Shown: positions 1 to 7,624 of the stretch, in pieces
Layout: each line of letters opens with the position of its first letter
Position numbering within the stretch: the first letter of the stretch is position 1
Assembly: GCA_002348925.1 (NCBI GenBank)
Contig: DEBV01000008.1
Span: 20,357-33,645 of the forward strand
Direction of reading: 5' to 3'
DNA: 13,289 bases
Source: Alphaproteobacteria bacterium UBA2947
GTDB lineage: Bacteria; Pseudomonadota; Alphaproteobacteria; Rs-D84
Notes under the pieces: generated by a model
Databases searched by the model: none
Told to the model about the DNA's origin: nothing
What the model saw: the letters and a program-made list of their open reading frames with translations, nothing else
Position numbers and translations under genes: made by a program

Positions 1-1071
1 ATCTTTGTCAGAAGATTGTTCTGACAAACCCTGCATTAACTGCATACCGCCAATTCCAGTAGCCGCAGTTGACAAGCCACCCAACAATTTATTGGCTGTC
101 GATTGTTCTTTTGCTTTGGCTTCATCGTATACTTTTTGCGCGTTTTGTTTTTCTTCATCGGTATTATTTTGTTGTGCCGCATCAGAAGAAATATCGCCTT
201 TGATTTCAGAGAAATCAAGTTTCTTGTTTTTCAAATCCTGTTGCGCTTTGTCCACATCATTTACAGCAGATTCTGATACAGAAACAGGTTTATTAAATTC
301 TGTGGCATTATCTTGAATCAGCGACCCAACTCCTAGTGCAGGCACAACTTTTTCCGCTTCATCACTTTTTACTTGTTCATCATCAGTTTTCAAAGGTTCG
401 GTTGTAACAGGTGTTTCTGAAGCAGACCAATATCCTTTGGCGGCATCAGTTCCTTCATTTGCAGAAACACCTTCTTGAATCAAAATTTTTTCAATTTCTT
501 TACATTGTGCAAAAAACTTAGTTTTTTTACAGGAATCTTCAAACTTCATTACATACCTTACATAATCTAACATTGTTGCAGATTTGTTATGGTAAAGCAC
601 TTTAGTGTCAGGCTCAAATTGCGTTTTTTCCAGATTATGATAAATCTCATTTTTTGATTCAGGATCATATTTGATAATTATTTTTACGATATCGCTCGTC
701 CTGTTTGGATAAGTTGAGGTCCCTTTTACACAACAATTTTCTATTGCCCAATGCAGAGCAGTCCTATTTGGATAAACAGACTCCATTTCCTTAGCTGCAG
801 ACGGACGAACTTTAAGTATCTCTTCTACCGCTTCTGGATTACCAGTATATCCTGTATCCGAACGGAATCCGTCTTTATCATTCATCGCCGCCCATATCGG
901 CGGCACTGGTTTTGAAAAAATTCCTGTTAAATCGGAACAATTAGAAATATCCTGATTACCTGGTTTCCAATTTTTTATAACATCATATGAACAAACATTA
1001 TCACCAAAAGCAGACGCGTTAAATAACCCGCAAAAAACAAAGCAAAAAAATATGAAAAATTGCTTTTTCAT
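1..1071 (-). CDS. Secreted ankyrin-repeat protein, 3' end missing
   Basis: The frame is open from the ATG at 1071 to the window edge, giving 357 residues with no stop. An AGAGGG ribosome site sits just upstream. Residues 1-21 form a Sec signal peptide (two Lys, a Phe-rich core, cleavage after NASA), so the product is exported. Ankyrin-like units follow: a helix pair around 78-92 (NPEAVEEILKVRP), a canonical TALHWAI at 104-110 with its second helix at 126-134 (DIVKIIIKY), and a degenerate unit ending KEIEKILIQEGVSAN near 191-205. YPNRT occurs twice (100-104 and 121-125), perhaps from a small internal duplication. Residues 206-328 are polar, charged and probably disordered. A Gly-rich hydrophobic stretch (329-349) near the window edge may be a membrane-associating segment. 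Ankyrin repeats bind proteins. The partner and function are unknown, and no enzyme domain is visible. Confidence 0.85.
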   Translation of the reverse strand, partial: MKKQFFIFFCFVFCGLFNASAFGDNVCSYDVIKNWKPGNQDISNCSDLTGIFSKPVPPIWAAMNDKDGFRSDTGYTGNPEAVEEILKVRPSAAKEMESVYPNRTALHWAIENCCVKGTSTYPNRTSDIVKIIIKYDPESKNEIYHNLEKTQFEPDTKVLYHNKSATMLDYVRYVMKFEDSCKKTKFFAQCKEIEKILIQEGVSANEGTDAAKGYWSASETPVTTEPLKTDDEQVKSDEAEKVVPALGVGSLIQDNATEFNKPVSVSESAVNDVDKAQQDLKNKKLDFSEIKGDISSDAAQQNNTDEEKQNAQKVYDEAKAKEQSTANKLLGGLSTAATGIGGMQLMQGLSEQSSDKD

Positions 1072-1094
1072 CTTCCCTCTTACAATCAGTTAAA

Positions 1095-1103
1095 ATTATA
1101 ACA
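1095..1103 (-). promoter_or_regulatory. Extended -10 promoter of the ankyrin gene
   Basis: The minus strand reads TGTTATAAT, a perfect -10 hexamer (1100-1095) with the TG of an extended -10. No good -35 lies 16-18 nt upstream; that place is taken by an inverted repeat. The predicted start near 1088 leaves a short leader with the AGAGGG ribosome site. Confidence 0.6.
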
Positions 1104-1105
1104 TA

Positions 1106-1129
1106 TTCTTGTTTTTGATAAAACAAGAA
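1106..1129. repeat. Perfect 10-bp inverted repeat upstream of the ankyrin gene -10
   Basis: TTCTTGTTTT (1106-1115), a 4-nt spacer, then AAAACAAGAA (1120-1129). It occupies the -35 region of the ankyrin gene promoter and overlaps the ssb terminator stem by two bases. It could be a repressor or activator site, or an AT-rich second hairpin of the ssb terminator. Confidence 0.6.
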
Positions 1130-1150
1130 AATCGGCGCAAGGCCGATTTT
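1128..1150 (-). terminator. Rho-independent terminator of ssb
   Basis: In the ssb transcript AAAATCGGC pairs with GCCGATTTT around a 5-nt loop, followed by the T-rich CTTGTTTT. It starts 20 nt after the ssb stop codon. Confidence 0.75.
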
Positions 1151-1170
1151 ACTTTGAAAATTAAATAATG

Positions 1171-1617
1171 TTAAAACGGAATATCGTCTGCGATATCTTC
1201 GATATTAACTTCTTCACGTGGTGCGGACGCCATTGGTGCAGATTCAGAAGAGCCATCCAACGCCTTTGCGCCACTTAAAATTACCATTTGACCAGAATAA
1301 GGATTCAAAACAACTTCGGTTGTATAAGTATCTACGCCCTGTTGGTTTTGCCATTTGCGTGTACGCAAAGAACCTTCCAAATACAATTTTGTTCCTTTTT
1401 GCAACATACGTTCCGCAACATCAACAAGGGATGGATTAAAGATAACAACACGATGCCATTCTGTTTGTTCTTTTTGTTCACCGCTCTGTCTGTCGCGCCA
1501 TCTGTCCGAAGTCGCCAATGAAAAAGAGACAACTTTTTGACCACTTTGCATTGTACGAACCTGAGGTTCTTGACCGATATTACCAACCAATATTACTTTA
1601 TTTATACTTCCTGCCAT
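1171..1617 (-). CDS. ssb: Single-stranded DNA-binding protein SSB
   Basis: This 148-residue protein coats single-stranded DNA during replication, recombination and repair and recruits partner proteins. The OB fold spans about 4-108, opening SINKVILVGNIGQEP. The aromatic residues that stack on DNA are Trp40, Trp54 and Phe60, the same positions as in E. coli SSB. A short linker leads to the acidic tip DDIPF (144-148), the conserved docking peptide for SSB partners. The length is short but normal for the family, because the disordered linker is brief. The start at 1617 is preceded by AAAGGAAG five nt upstream. It lies between two terminators with its own promoter, so it is probably monocistronic. 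In many bacteria ssb sits next to uvrA or rpsR; here its neighbours are carD and the ankyrin gene. Confidence 0.97.
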   Translation of the reverse strand: MAGSINKVILVGNIGQEPQVRTMQSGQKVVSFSLATSDRWRDRQSGEQKEQTEWHRVVIFNPSLVDVAERMLQKGTKLYLEGSLRTRKWQNQQGVDTYTTEVVLNPYSGQMVILSGAKALDGSSESAPMASAPREEVNIEDIADDIPF

Positions 1618-1642
1618 AATAACTTCCTTTGTTTAACCTGTA

Positions 1643-1671
1643 ATTTAATGATTGCGAAAAAAAACTGTAAA
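1643..1671 (-). promoter_or_regulatory. Putative sigma70-type promoter of ssb
   Basis: TTTACA (1671-1666), a 17-nt spacer and TTAAAT (1648-1643) on the minus strand. The spacing is ideal and the match moderate. It lies between the carD terminator and the ssb ribosome site, where a promoter is expected. Confidence 0.45.
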
Positions 1672-1677
1672 TACAAG

Positions 1678-1705
1678 AAAAAAACGCGCCACAAAACATG
1701 GCGCG
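1678..1705 (-). terminator. Rho-independent terminator of carD
   Basis: The stem CGCGCCA/TGGCGCG (1705-1685) with a 7-nt loop is followed by seven T (1684-1678). It lies six bases past the carD stop and separates carD from ssb. Confidence 0.9.
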
Positions 1706-1710
1706 CAAAA

Positions 1711-2277
1711 TTATTCTTCATCTGATTCGTCTGCTTCTTCTTCGTCCTCTTCATCAACAGCGTTCAAATCTATTTCCTTTGGCACGCCCAAAATATCTTC
1801 GATTTTTTCAGACGCTTCATCTAAATCCATTTTATGCAACACCGCAAATTCTTGTGCCATACGTTCCAGCGCACGCAGATATAATTGGCGCGCAGAAAAA
1901 GTCATTGTATCACTGGCACTTCTGCGTTGCAGGTCACGTACAACTTCCGCCAATTTCATTGGATCGCCAGAATTTATATTTTCTTCGTATTGAGCTGCAC
2001 GACGCGCCCAAATCATACGTTTTGCACCAGCTTTGCCTTTTGCAGAAGCAATTGCTTCGTCTAATTTTTTTGCACTGCTTAACGGGCGCAAACCAGACAA
2101 TTCAGCCCTTTCAACAGGAACACGCAAAGTCATATGATTTCTTTCGAAATCTATAACCATCATTTTAATCTTCTGATCGCCGATTGACTGTTCTTCGATA
2201 CGCAACAGTTTTCCAACACCTTGGGTTGGATAAACAACATATTGCCCAGATTTAAAATCTAACTTTTTAGTTGGCAT
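1711..2277 (-). CDS. carD: CarD-family transcriptional regulator
   Basis: CarD proteins bind the RNA polymerase beta subunit and the upstream edge of the transcription bubble, and modulate open-complex stability at many promoters. The 188 residues show the N-terminal RNAP-interacting, Tudor-like domain at about 6-62 (FKSGQYVVYPTQGVGKL, then the VPVERAELSGLRPL region). A helical DNA-binding domain follows at about 68-165. Trp90 in KRMIWARRAAQY is at the place of the conserved wedge tryptophan. A strongly acidic tail (173-188, nearly all Glu and Asp) follows, which is common in alphaproteobacterial members. The start at 2277 is preceded by AAAGGTG about 10 nt upstream. It has its own promoter and terminator. 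Family assignment is firm. Direct regulation of neighbouring genes is not implied. Confidence 0.95.
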   Translation of the reverse strand: MPTKKLDFKSGQYVVYPTQGVGKLLRIEEQSIGDQKIKMMVIDFERNHMTLRVPVERAELSGLRPLSSAKKLDEAIASAKGKAGAKRMIWARRAAQYEENINSGDPMKLAEVVRDLQRRSASDTMTFSARQLYLRALERMAQEFAVLHKMDLDEASEKIEDILGVPKEIDLNAVDEEDEEEADESDEE

Positions 2278-2319
2278 TTATACACACCTTTTGCGTTTGC
2301 CATTCTCTCTTATGGGCCT

Positions 2320-2347
2320 ATTATAACACAAAATTGAGAAAAAACAA
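2320..2347 (-). promoter_or_regulatory. carD promoter
   Basis: The minus strand carries TTGTTT (2347-2342), 16 nt, then a perfect TATAAT (2325-2320) preceded by TGT, giving an extended -10. The predicted leader is about 36 nt. No terminator hairpin is visible between the bamE stop and this promoter, so read-through from bamE into carD is possible. Confidence 0.65.
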
Positions 2348-2363
2348 TTATTTGAACAAATTT

Positions 2364-2792
2364 TTATTGCCCAAGGCCCGCTGGCGAAAAACGACCAATA
2401 TTATTAAACATTTCTTCCAATGCATTTAATTCGATTGCCGCAGGTATGTCTGTTTCACCTTTTGCCATTTTAATATCTTTCAAATCGTCATCATGCAAAA
2501 TCTTGGTTTTCAGCACACGACCGCCCTTAACCCACGCCAAAAGCACTGTTTTATCATCAAAAGTATTTGGAAATGGGCCGCGCATATTTTCTTCGGCGCT
2601 GTAATAAATCCAAACTTCATCACCATAGATAGTGCGCGCCTGTGGGTCGCCTATTTCATCTTGTAATTGCGCGGTAGTTTTTACATTTGCAACTTTTGTT
2701 TCCAAATCTTCTGGGAAGACATAACCACGATGTTTTGTCTGAAAAGTGCACGCCGCCAACGCCAACACTAAAACAATAAACAATTTTTTCAT
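2364..2792 (-). CDS. bamE: BamE/SmpA-family outer-membrane lipoprotein
   Basis: The 142-residue product is a predicted lipoprotein of the BAM complex, which folds beta-barrel proteins into the outer membrane. The signal peptide is MKKLFIVLVLALAAC with lipobox LAAC and lipidated Cys15. Thr at position +2 favours the outer membrane. The BamE fold follows: GYVFPEDLETKV, the helix TTAQLQDEIGDPQ, strands EVWIYYSAE and KTVLLAWVKGGRVLKT. A polar tail of about 40 residues ends AGLGQ. The frame extends 17 codons upstream, but the start at 2792 is chosen because it begins the signal peptide and has GAAGGG at the right distance, inside the last codons of PFOR. Only 4 nt separate it from the PFOR stop, so the two are co-transcribed and perhaps translationally coupled. 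The BamE assignment rests on overall pattern, as the family is divergent. Confidence 0.8.
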   Translation of the reverse strand: MKKLFIVLVLALAACTFQTKHRGYVFPEDLETKVANVKTTAQLQDEIGDPQARTIYGDEVWIYYSAEENMRGPFPNTFDDKTVLLAWVKGGRVLKTKILHDDDLKDIKMAKGETDIPAAIELNALEEMFNNIGRFSPAGLGQ

Positions 2793-2796
2793 ATTT

Positions 2797-5700
2797 TTAC
2801 CCTTCGCCGTTATCTTTATTTTTTTGAACTGTAAAATTTGCAATATGCTGTTTCAGTTCTGTTTTATATAAATTATTTGCCCGCGCTTCGTCAACCAATT
2901 TATCAAAATTAGGATTAACTGACCGCGCCAGCGCAAATCGTGTCTCAGATTTCATAAATTCTTCCAATGGGAATGGTGTAGCAATATGCGAATCCATGGT
3001 CAATGGATTTTGCCCATTTTCAAGATTTGTTGGATTAAATCTGTAAAGTGGCCATGCGCCAGTATTCACCAAATTAATTTGATGTTCCACCCCATTTTGC
3101 AGTGCGAATCCATGTGCAATACATGGTGCATACGCCAAAATAATTGACGGACCGTTAAACGCTTCCGCTTCACGAAAAGCACGCACAGCCTGCGCCTGAT
3201 TCGCACCCAATGCAATTTGTGCTACATACGCGCCCGACATCATCGCGATTAAACCCAAATCTTTTTTGGCATGTTCTTTACCACCAATCGCAAATTTCAT
3301 AGAAGCACCGAACGGCGTAGATTTAGATTGTTGACCACCAGTGTTCGAATAACCTTCGGTATCCAGCACCAAGATATTCACATTTTCACCACTGTGCAAA
3401 ATGTGATCTATGCCACCATACCCGATATCATAAGCCCAACCGTCACCGCCAACTATCCATACAGATTTGTCAACAATCGCATCCAGCAAACCTTCGGCAT
3501 ATCTTGCGCGTGGACTTTTTGTTTTTGATAATTGCACACGCAGATTATTTTGCAATTCGCGCTGATTTTCGGTGCCAACTGTATTCATCATCTGTTCTAC
3601 ATTTTCAAATCCCAATTCAAACAACACAGAACGCAAAGCAGATTTTCTTTGATTTAATGCAACACGCATTCCCAAACCATATTCTGCATTATCTTCGAAC
3701 AAGGAATTAGACCACGCTGGTCCACGACCATTTGAATCACTGCACCAAGGTGTCGTCGGCAAATTACCGCCATAAATCGAAGAACAGCCCGTTGCATTTG
3801 CAACCAGCATTTTATCCCCGAACAAATGCGCCATTAAACGAACATAAGGTGTTTCCCCGCAACCCGCACATGCCCCAGGGAATTCAAAATAATGCGGCAA
3901 CAATTCGATATGCTTTGGAATATTCAGATTTAATTTTTCACGTGGCAAATCAGGTATCTTTAAAGAGGCATCAAAAGTTTTCTGATTCTTTATTCCGTCC
4001 GCCATTGGCACCAAAGACAACGCACCAACTGGACAATTCTTCATACACAAACCACAGCCTGTACAATCAGACGGCGATATATTCAAAGTATAAAATAATC
4101 CCGCACCCAATTCTGGTGTTTTCATTGGAACAACTGTTATACCGTTTGCGCGCGCCGCTTCCATTTCTTTTTGTCCCATAACTTTTATACGAATCGCGCC
4201 ATGCGGACAAAGCATCGAACATTTTCCACATTGAATACATTTGTTCAAATCACACAGCGCAACACGCGTTGCAATCGCACGTTTTTCATACTTTGATGTT
4301 CCAACTGGATATTGACCACCACCAAATTCACCATCAATCTTGAAACGAGATACAGGAATATCATCACCGCGTCCAGCCGCCATTTCACCAAGTGTTCCCG
4401 CTATTTCAGACGGTGTATCCATTGTCATCGCAGGTATAAAATCAGGCGCATTTTTCGAAATACTGGACGGTAAATTATATTTCTTTAAATAAGATTCCGC
4501 TTTGTCTACCGCCGTCCAATTAGCATGAACAACATCCATACCTTTCTTTTTATAAGTTTTTTCGATTGCGACTTTGGCCGCATCTTTTGCAGTATCAGGA
4601 TTTATAACTTTTGTTAAATTAAAGAAATTCAACATTATAAAAGTGTTAATGCGATTACCCAATCCCAATTCATTCGCCGCCGCATTTGCATCCAAGAAAT
4701 ATACATTTGCACGCATACGAATAAGTTGTTCTTGTGCATCACGTGGTAAATTCGCAAAAGCAACTTCTGGGCTAAGCGAAGTGTTTATCATAACTGTCCC
4801 ACCTGCACGCAACGATGCAAATACATCAAATCTTTGTGCAATCATAAAATTAGAAACACAGATAAAATCTGCACTGTCCACCAAGTATTCACTTTTAATT
4901 GGCGTCGGCGAAAAACGAATATGCGATTGTGTTATTCCACCCGATTTTTTCGAATCGTAAACGGCGTAAGATTGTGGATAAAGTTCTGAATTTTCACCAA
5001 CTATTTTTACAATATTTTTTACCGCACCAACAGTACCGTCACTGCCGATACCATAAAGAATTGCGGTCTGTACATCTTTGTTTTCAATTGTAAATGCTTT
5101 ATCTGTACTAAGCGATAAATGCGTTAAATCGTCTTCGATGCCAACAGTAAAATTATGATGTAAATTGCCACGCATCATATATTCAACAATCGCCTTTACA
5201 TCACGTGGTTTAAATTCCTTGGAACCCAAACCATAACGACCACCAAATACTTTTATTTTCGAATCGACAATACTGCGAACATTCTGATAAAGCGGTTCAC
5301 CAATTGAACCCGCCTCTTTCGTTCTGTCCAAAACAGCGATTTGTTCAACAGTTTTTGGCACCGCTTTCAAAAACGCTTCAACAGGGAACGGATTAAACAA
5401 ATGAACACAAATCAAACCAACACCGCGTGGCAAATAAGGCAAAGTTTCCGCGATGGTTTCACAACTTGACCCCATCGCAACAATTACATATTTGGCGTCT
5501 TTATCACCAACATAATCAACAACACCATATTTACGACCAGTCAATTTAGCAAATTTTTCCATTTCTTCCGACACAATCTGTGGCAGCGAATCATAAAGCG
5601 AATTAGCCGCTTCACGTCCTTGGAAATAAACATCTGGATTTTGTGCGGTTCCACGAATCGTTGGACTGTCTGGTGACATACCACGTTTACGATTTTCCAT

Positions 5701-6294
5701 CACTAATTTTTCAGGCAACATTTCACGCAACACATCATCATCGATTCGTGTCAGAGATGATTCTTCGTGACTTGTTCTGAATCCGTCAAAGAAATGTAAA
5801 AAAGGAACCCGACTGCGTAAAGTTGCCGCATGTGCAATCGCCGCCATATCATGTGCCGCCTGAACATTATGCGAAGACAACAACGCAAACCCCGTATTAC
5901 GCACAGCCATAACATCACTGTGATCACCAAAAATAGACAATGCATGTGTTGCCAGCGCACGCGCCGCAACATGCATAACAAAAGGTGTTTGTTCACCAGC
6001 AATTTTATACATATTTGGAATCATCAACAGCAAACCTTGGGACGCAGTGAAAGTTGTCGCCAATGCGCCCATTTGCAATGCACCATGCAATGCACCTGCA
6101 GCCCCCGCTTCTGATTGCATTTCAATTATTTCAGGAACCACACCCCAAATATTTTTCTTGTGCTGAAACGCCCATTCGTCAGACAATTCGCCCATAGTGC
6201 TGCTGGGGGTAATAGGATAAATTGCCGCACAATCAACACACCGATACGCAACATCTGCCGCCGCCCAATTTCCATCTACAATTAACTTTGCCAT
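2797..6294 (-). CDS. nifJ: Pyruvate:ferredoxin (flavodoxin) oxidoreductase
   Basis: This cytoplasmic enzyme converts pyruvate and CoA to acetyl-CoA and CO2 and passes electrons to ferredoxin or flavodoxin. All fused domains are present in 1165 residues, the usual length. The N-terminal pyruvate-binding domain has YPITPSS at 26-32. Domains II and III follow to about 640. A double 4Fe-4S ferredoxin domain has Cys686/689/692/696 and Cys744/747/750/754. The C-terminal TPP domain has GGDGWAYDIGYGG (949-961) and EGYSNTGGQ (980-988). Ligands for the proximal cluster are Cys809, Cys812, Cys837 and probably Cys1058. The start at 6294 has AGGAAAAGAG just upstream. A weak promoter candidate is TTGCCT-17 nt-TAACAT (6359-6331). 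bamE follows 4 nt downstream. PFOR is oxygen-sensitive, so it implies an anaerobic or microaerobic lifestyle. No ferredoxin or hydrogenase gene is present nearby. Confidence 0.97.
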   Translation of the reverse strand: MAKLIVDGNWAAADVAYRCVDCAAIYPITPSSTMGELSDEWAFQHKKNIWGVVPEIIEMQSEAGAAGALHGALQMGALATTFTASQGLLLMIPNMYKIAGEQTPFVMHVAARALATHALSIFGDHSDVMAVRNTGFALLSSHNVQAAHDMAAIAHAATLRSRVPFLHFFDGFRTSHEESSLTRIDDDVLREMLPEKLVMENRKRGMSPDSPTIRGTAQNPDVYFQGREAANSLYDSLPQIVSEEMEKFAKLTGRKYGVVDYVGDKDAKYVIVAMGSSCETIAETLPYLPRGVGLICVHLFNPFPVEAFLKAVPKTVEQIAVLDRTKEAGSIGEPLYQNVRSIVDSKIKVFGGRYGLGSKEFKPRDVKAIVEYMMRGNLHHNFTVGIEDDLTHLSLSTDKAFTIENKDVQTAILYGIGSDGTVGAVKNIVKIVGENSELYPQSYAVYDSKKSGGITQSHIRFSPTPIKSEYLVDSADFICVSNFMIAQRFDVFASLRAGGTVMINTSLSPEVAFANLPRDAQEQLIRMRANVYFLDANAAANELGLGNRINTFIMLNFFNLTKVINPDTAKDAAKVAIEKTYKKKGMDVVHANWTAVDKAESYLKKYNLPSSISKNAPDFIPAMTMDTPSEIAGTLGEMAAGRGDDIPVSRFKIDGEFGGGQYPVGTSKYEKRAIATRVALCDLNKCIQCGKCSMLCPHGAIRIKVMGQKEMEAARANGITVVPMKTPELGAGLFYTLNISPSDCTGCGLCMKNCPVGALSLVPMADGIKNQKTFDASLKIPDLPREKLNLNIPKHIELLPHYFEFPGACAGCGETPYVRLMAHLFGDKMLVANATGCSSIYGGNLPTTPWCSDSNGRGPAWSNSLFEDNAEYGLGMRVALNQRKSALRSVLFELGFENVEQMMNTVGTENQRELQNNLRVQLSKTKSPRARYAEGLLDAIVDKSVWIVGGDGWAYDIGYGGIDHILHSGENVNILVLDTEGYSNTGGQQSKSTPFGASMKFAIGGKEHAKKDLGLIAMMSGAYVAQIALGANQAQAVRAFREAEAFNGPSIILAYAPCIAHGFALQNGVEHQINLVNTGAWPLYRFNPTNLENGQNPLTMDSHIATPFPLEEFMKSETRFALARSVNPNFDKLVDEARANNLYKTELKQHIANFTVQKNKDNGEG

Positions 6295-6376
6295 TTCTCT
6301 TTTCCTAAATACAAAATTTACCTTTGTTGGATGTTATCGCTTTTGCGTTTTTAAGGCAAGACGATATTTTGTAAAA

Positions 6377-6408
6377 ATATTGACAAATCAAATTATTTGT
6401 ACTATATT
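6377..6408 (+). promoter_or_regulatory. Consensus promoter with inverted repeat, membrane protein/ClpP-like operon
   Basis: A perfect -35 TTGACA (6380-6385), a 17-nt spacer and -10 TATATT (6403-6408). The spacer carries an inverted repeat, ACAAAT (6383-6388), 6 nt, ATTTGT (6395-6400), overlapping the -35 box. A bound protein would block polymerase. The flank is almost identical to the promoter of the Fic gene. Confidence 0.8.
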
Positions 6409-6441
6409 AGACTTAAACATAAAACCGAAGGAGTAAAAAAA

Positions 6442-6927
6442 ATGGGATATAGACCAGACCAGAGTCCAGGATGTGGTGCATATATTTTATTATGTTTAAC
6501 AGTGGCCGTTTTTTTCGGCATAGCTTATTTTGAAGACACAAAACCACACAACGAATATGTACAAAATAAAACAAGAAGTATATTATCTCAGGCACATAAA
6601 GAAGCAGTTAATTCGGTTGACACATTGGATTTGCAAGGACTTTTTGTTAATACAGAATCTGCAAACAAAGATTCTTTGCGTTTGGCAAAAGAAATGCATA
6701 ATTGGATGAAATACCAAGGCGAAAATCCTCGTTTCTGCGATTATAAACAGATATATAACAAAGTTGATATGGAAAACGGGAAAAAAGGTTTTCAGTTGTC
6801 AAAAAACATGTGGCACATAAACACAAGCAAAGCAATGAAAGACCCCGATTTTGCAAAAATATATAATCAATACTGTCAAACAATAAAACAGTTAGAAATC
6901 GCCCGTCGTCAAAATAAATACAAATAA
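6442..6927 (+). CDS. Single-pass membrane protein of unknown function
   Basis: The product is not recognised. It has 161 residues. A short N-terminus (residues 1-11) is followed by one hydrophobic helix at about 12-30 (ILLCLTVAVFFGIAYF) and a polar, Lys- and Asn-rich domain of about 130 residues. There is no signal-peptidase or lipoprotein site, so the helix is probably an anchor. Charge around it mildly favours N-in/C-out, with the domain in the periplasm. The start at 6442 has a near-perfect ribosome site, AAGGAG, 8 nt upstream, and lies downstream of a strong promoter. The same frame is open from 6397, but that ATG lies upstream of the -10 hexamer and would not be in the transcript. It is first in an operon with the ClpP-like gene 20 nt downstream, which suggests a shared role. 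Its function cannot be assigned from sequence. Confidence 0.75.
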   Translation: MGYRPDQSPGCGAYILLCLTVAVFFGIAYFEDTKPHNEYVQNKTRSILSQAHKEAVNSVDTLDLQGLFVNTESANKDSLRLAKEMHNWMKYQGENPRFCDYKQIYNKVDMENGKKGFQLSKNMWHINTSKAMKDPDFAKIYNQYCQTIKQLEIARRQNKYK

Positions 6928-6947
6928 TCATAAAAAAGGCAAAAAAC

Positions 6948-7592
6948 ATGGCAAAAGATTTAGAAAATTCAATGAACGGTAATAATGTTTATATTTTGAC
7001 AGACATCAACCCTGAAACTACTAATGGGCTGATTATGCAATTAGCACAATGGGTTGACAGATTAGAACCAAAAAATTATCCTGAAAAAAAATACACACCT
7101 TATGAAACAATTCCCGAAGGCACCAATGTTTTAAATGTATGGATAAATTCTGGTGGAGGCAACCAATCACAAATGTTGTCCCTGTTAAACATGTTTAATA
7201 TTGCATCTGCCAAAGGCACAATCATAAAAACATACAATATTGGTCGCGCCAACAGCTCTGCCAGTATGCTTGCAGTATCTGGTACAAAAGGATACAGATT
7301 TATGTACCAAGACGCAGATAACTTGATTCACTATGGCAGTTCAAGAAATACTATGAACCATCCTAACGAATTGGAATCTATAAATAAAGACTTAAAAAAA
7401 TCTATAAACATAACCCGCAATATATATTTGACCAAAACAAATCTTACCGACAAAGAAACATCCAAATTCTATAACGTCGAAGGTACAGGCAGATTAAATG
7501 CCGTTCAATGTCTGCAAAAAGGCTTATGTGATTGGATTATCACAAGCGATGGTCGTTTTGTAAACAATTTAAAAGACTTAAAAACCAGATAA
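6948..7592 (+). CDS. ClpP-like (ClpP/crotonase fold) serine peptidase-like protein
   Basis: The 214 residues match the core of the ClpP/SppA superfamily. NVWINSGGG (63-71) corresponds to the INSPGG oxyanion strand. IGRANSSASMLAVSG (98-112) corresponds to the GQAASMGA nucleophile elbow, placing the catalytic Ser at 103. DADNLIHYGSS (122-132) puts the catalytic His at 128. The third residue, an Asp in ClpP near its C-terminal DRFLSA, aligns with GTGRLNA (179-185). That Asp seems absent, so activity may be altered or lost. There is no signal peptide, so it is probably cytosolic. The start at 6948 has AAAAGG about 9 nt upstream. It lies 20 nt after the membrane-protein gene, and no Clp ATPase gene is present. 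It is not housekeeping ClpP, because the sequence is too divergent. Phage-type or accessory ClpP-like proteins are the closest comparison. Confidence 0.75.
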   Translation: MAKDLENSMNGNNVYILTDINPETTNGLIMQLAQWVDRLEPKNYPEKKYTPYETIPEGTNVLNVWINSGGGNQSQMLSLLNMFNIASAKGTIIKTYNIGRANSSASMLAVSGTKGYRFMYQDADNLIHYGSSRNTMNHPNELESINKDLKKSINITRNIYLTKTNLTDKETSKFYNVEGTGRLNAVQCLQKGLCDWIITSDGRFVNNLKDLKTR

Positions 7593-7624
7593 AAAAAAAC
7601 AGGGCTTCGTGCCCTGCTTTTTTT
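7591..7624. terminator. Bidirectional terminator between the ClpP-like gene and ctpA
   Basis: The stem CAGGGC (7600-7605) pairs with GCCCTG (7611-7616) around TTCGT. It is followed by T7 on the plus strand and T9 on the minus strand. It overlaps both stop codon regions and serves both convergent genes. Confidence 0.92.

Noticed and set aside
5..316. Plus-strand open frame rich in Ser, Cys and Phe at the left edge
   Set aside because: It is the reverse complement of the ankyrin-protein gene, which is open throughout and has a signal peptide and ribosome site.
1698..2156. Plus-strand open frame of 152 codons opposite carD
   Set aside because: It is a shadow of carD: no ribosome site, no recognisable domain, and the carD frame is clearly real.
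3732..4181. Plus-strand open frame of 149 codons inside PFOR
   Set aside because: Antisense to a highly conserved ferredoxin domain region; composition reflects the complementary strand and no initiation signal is present.
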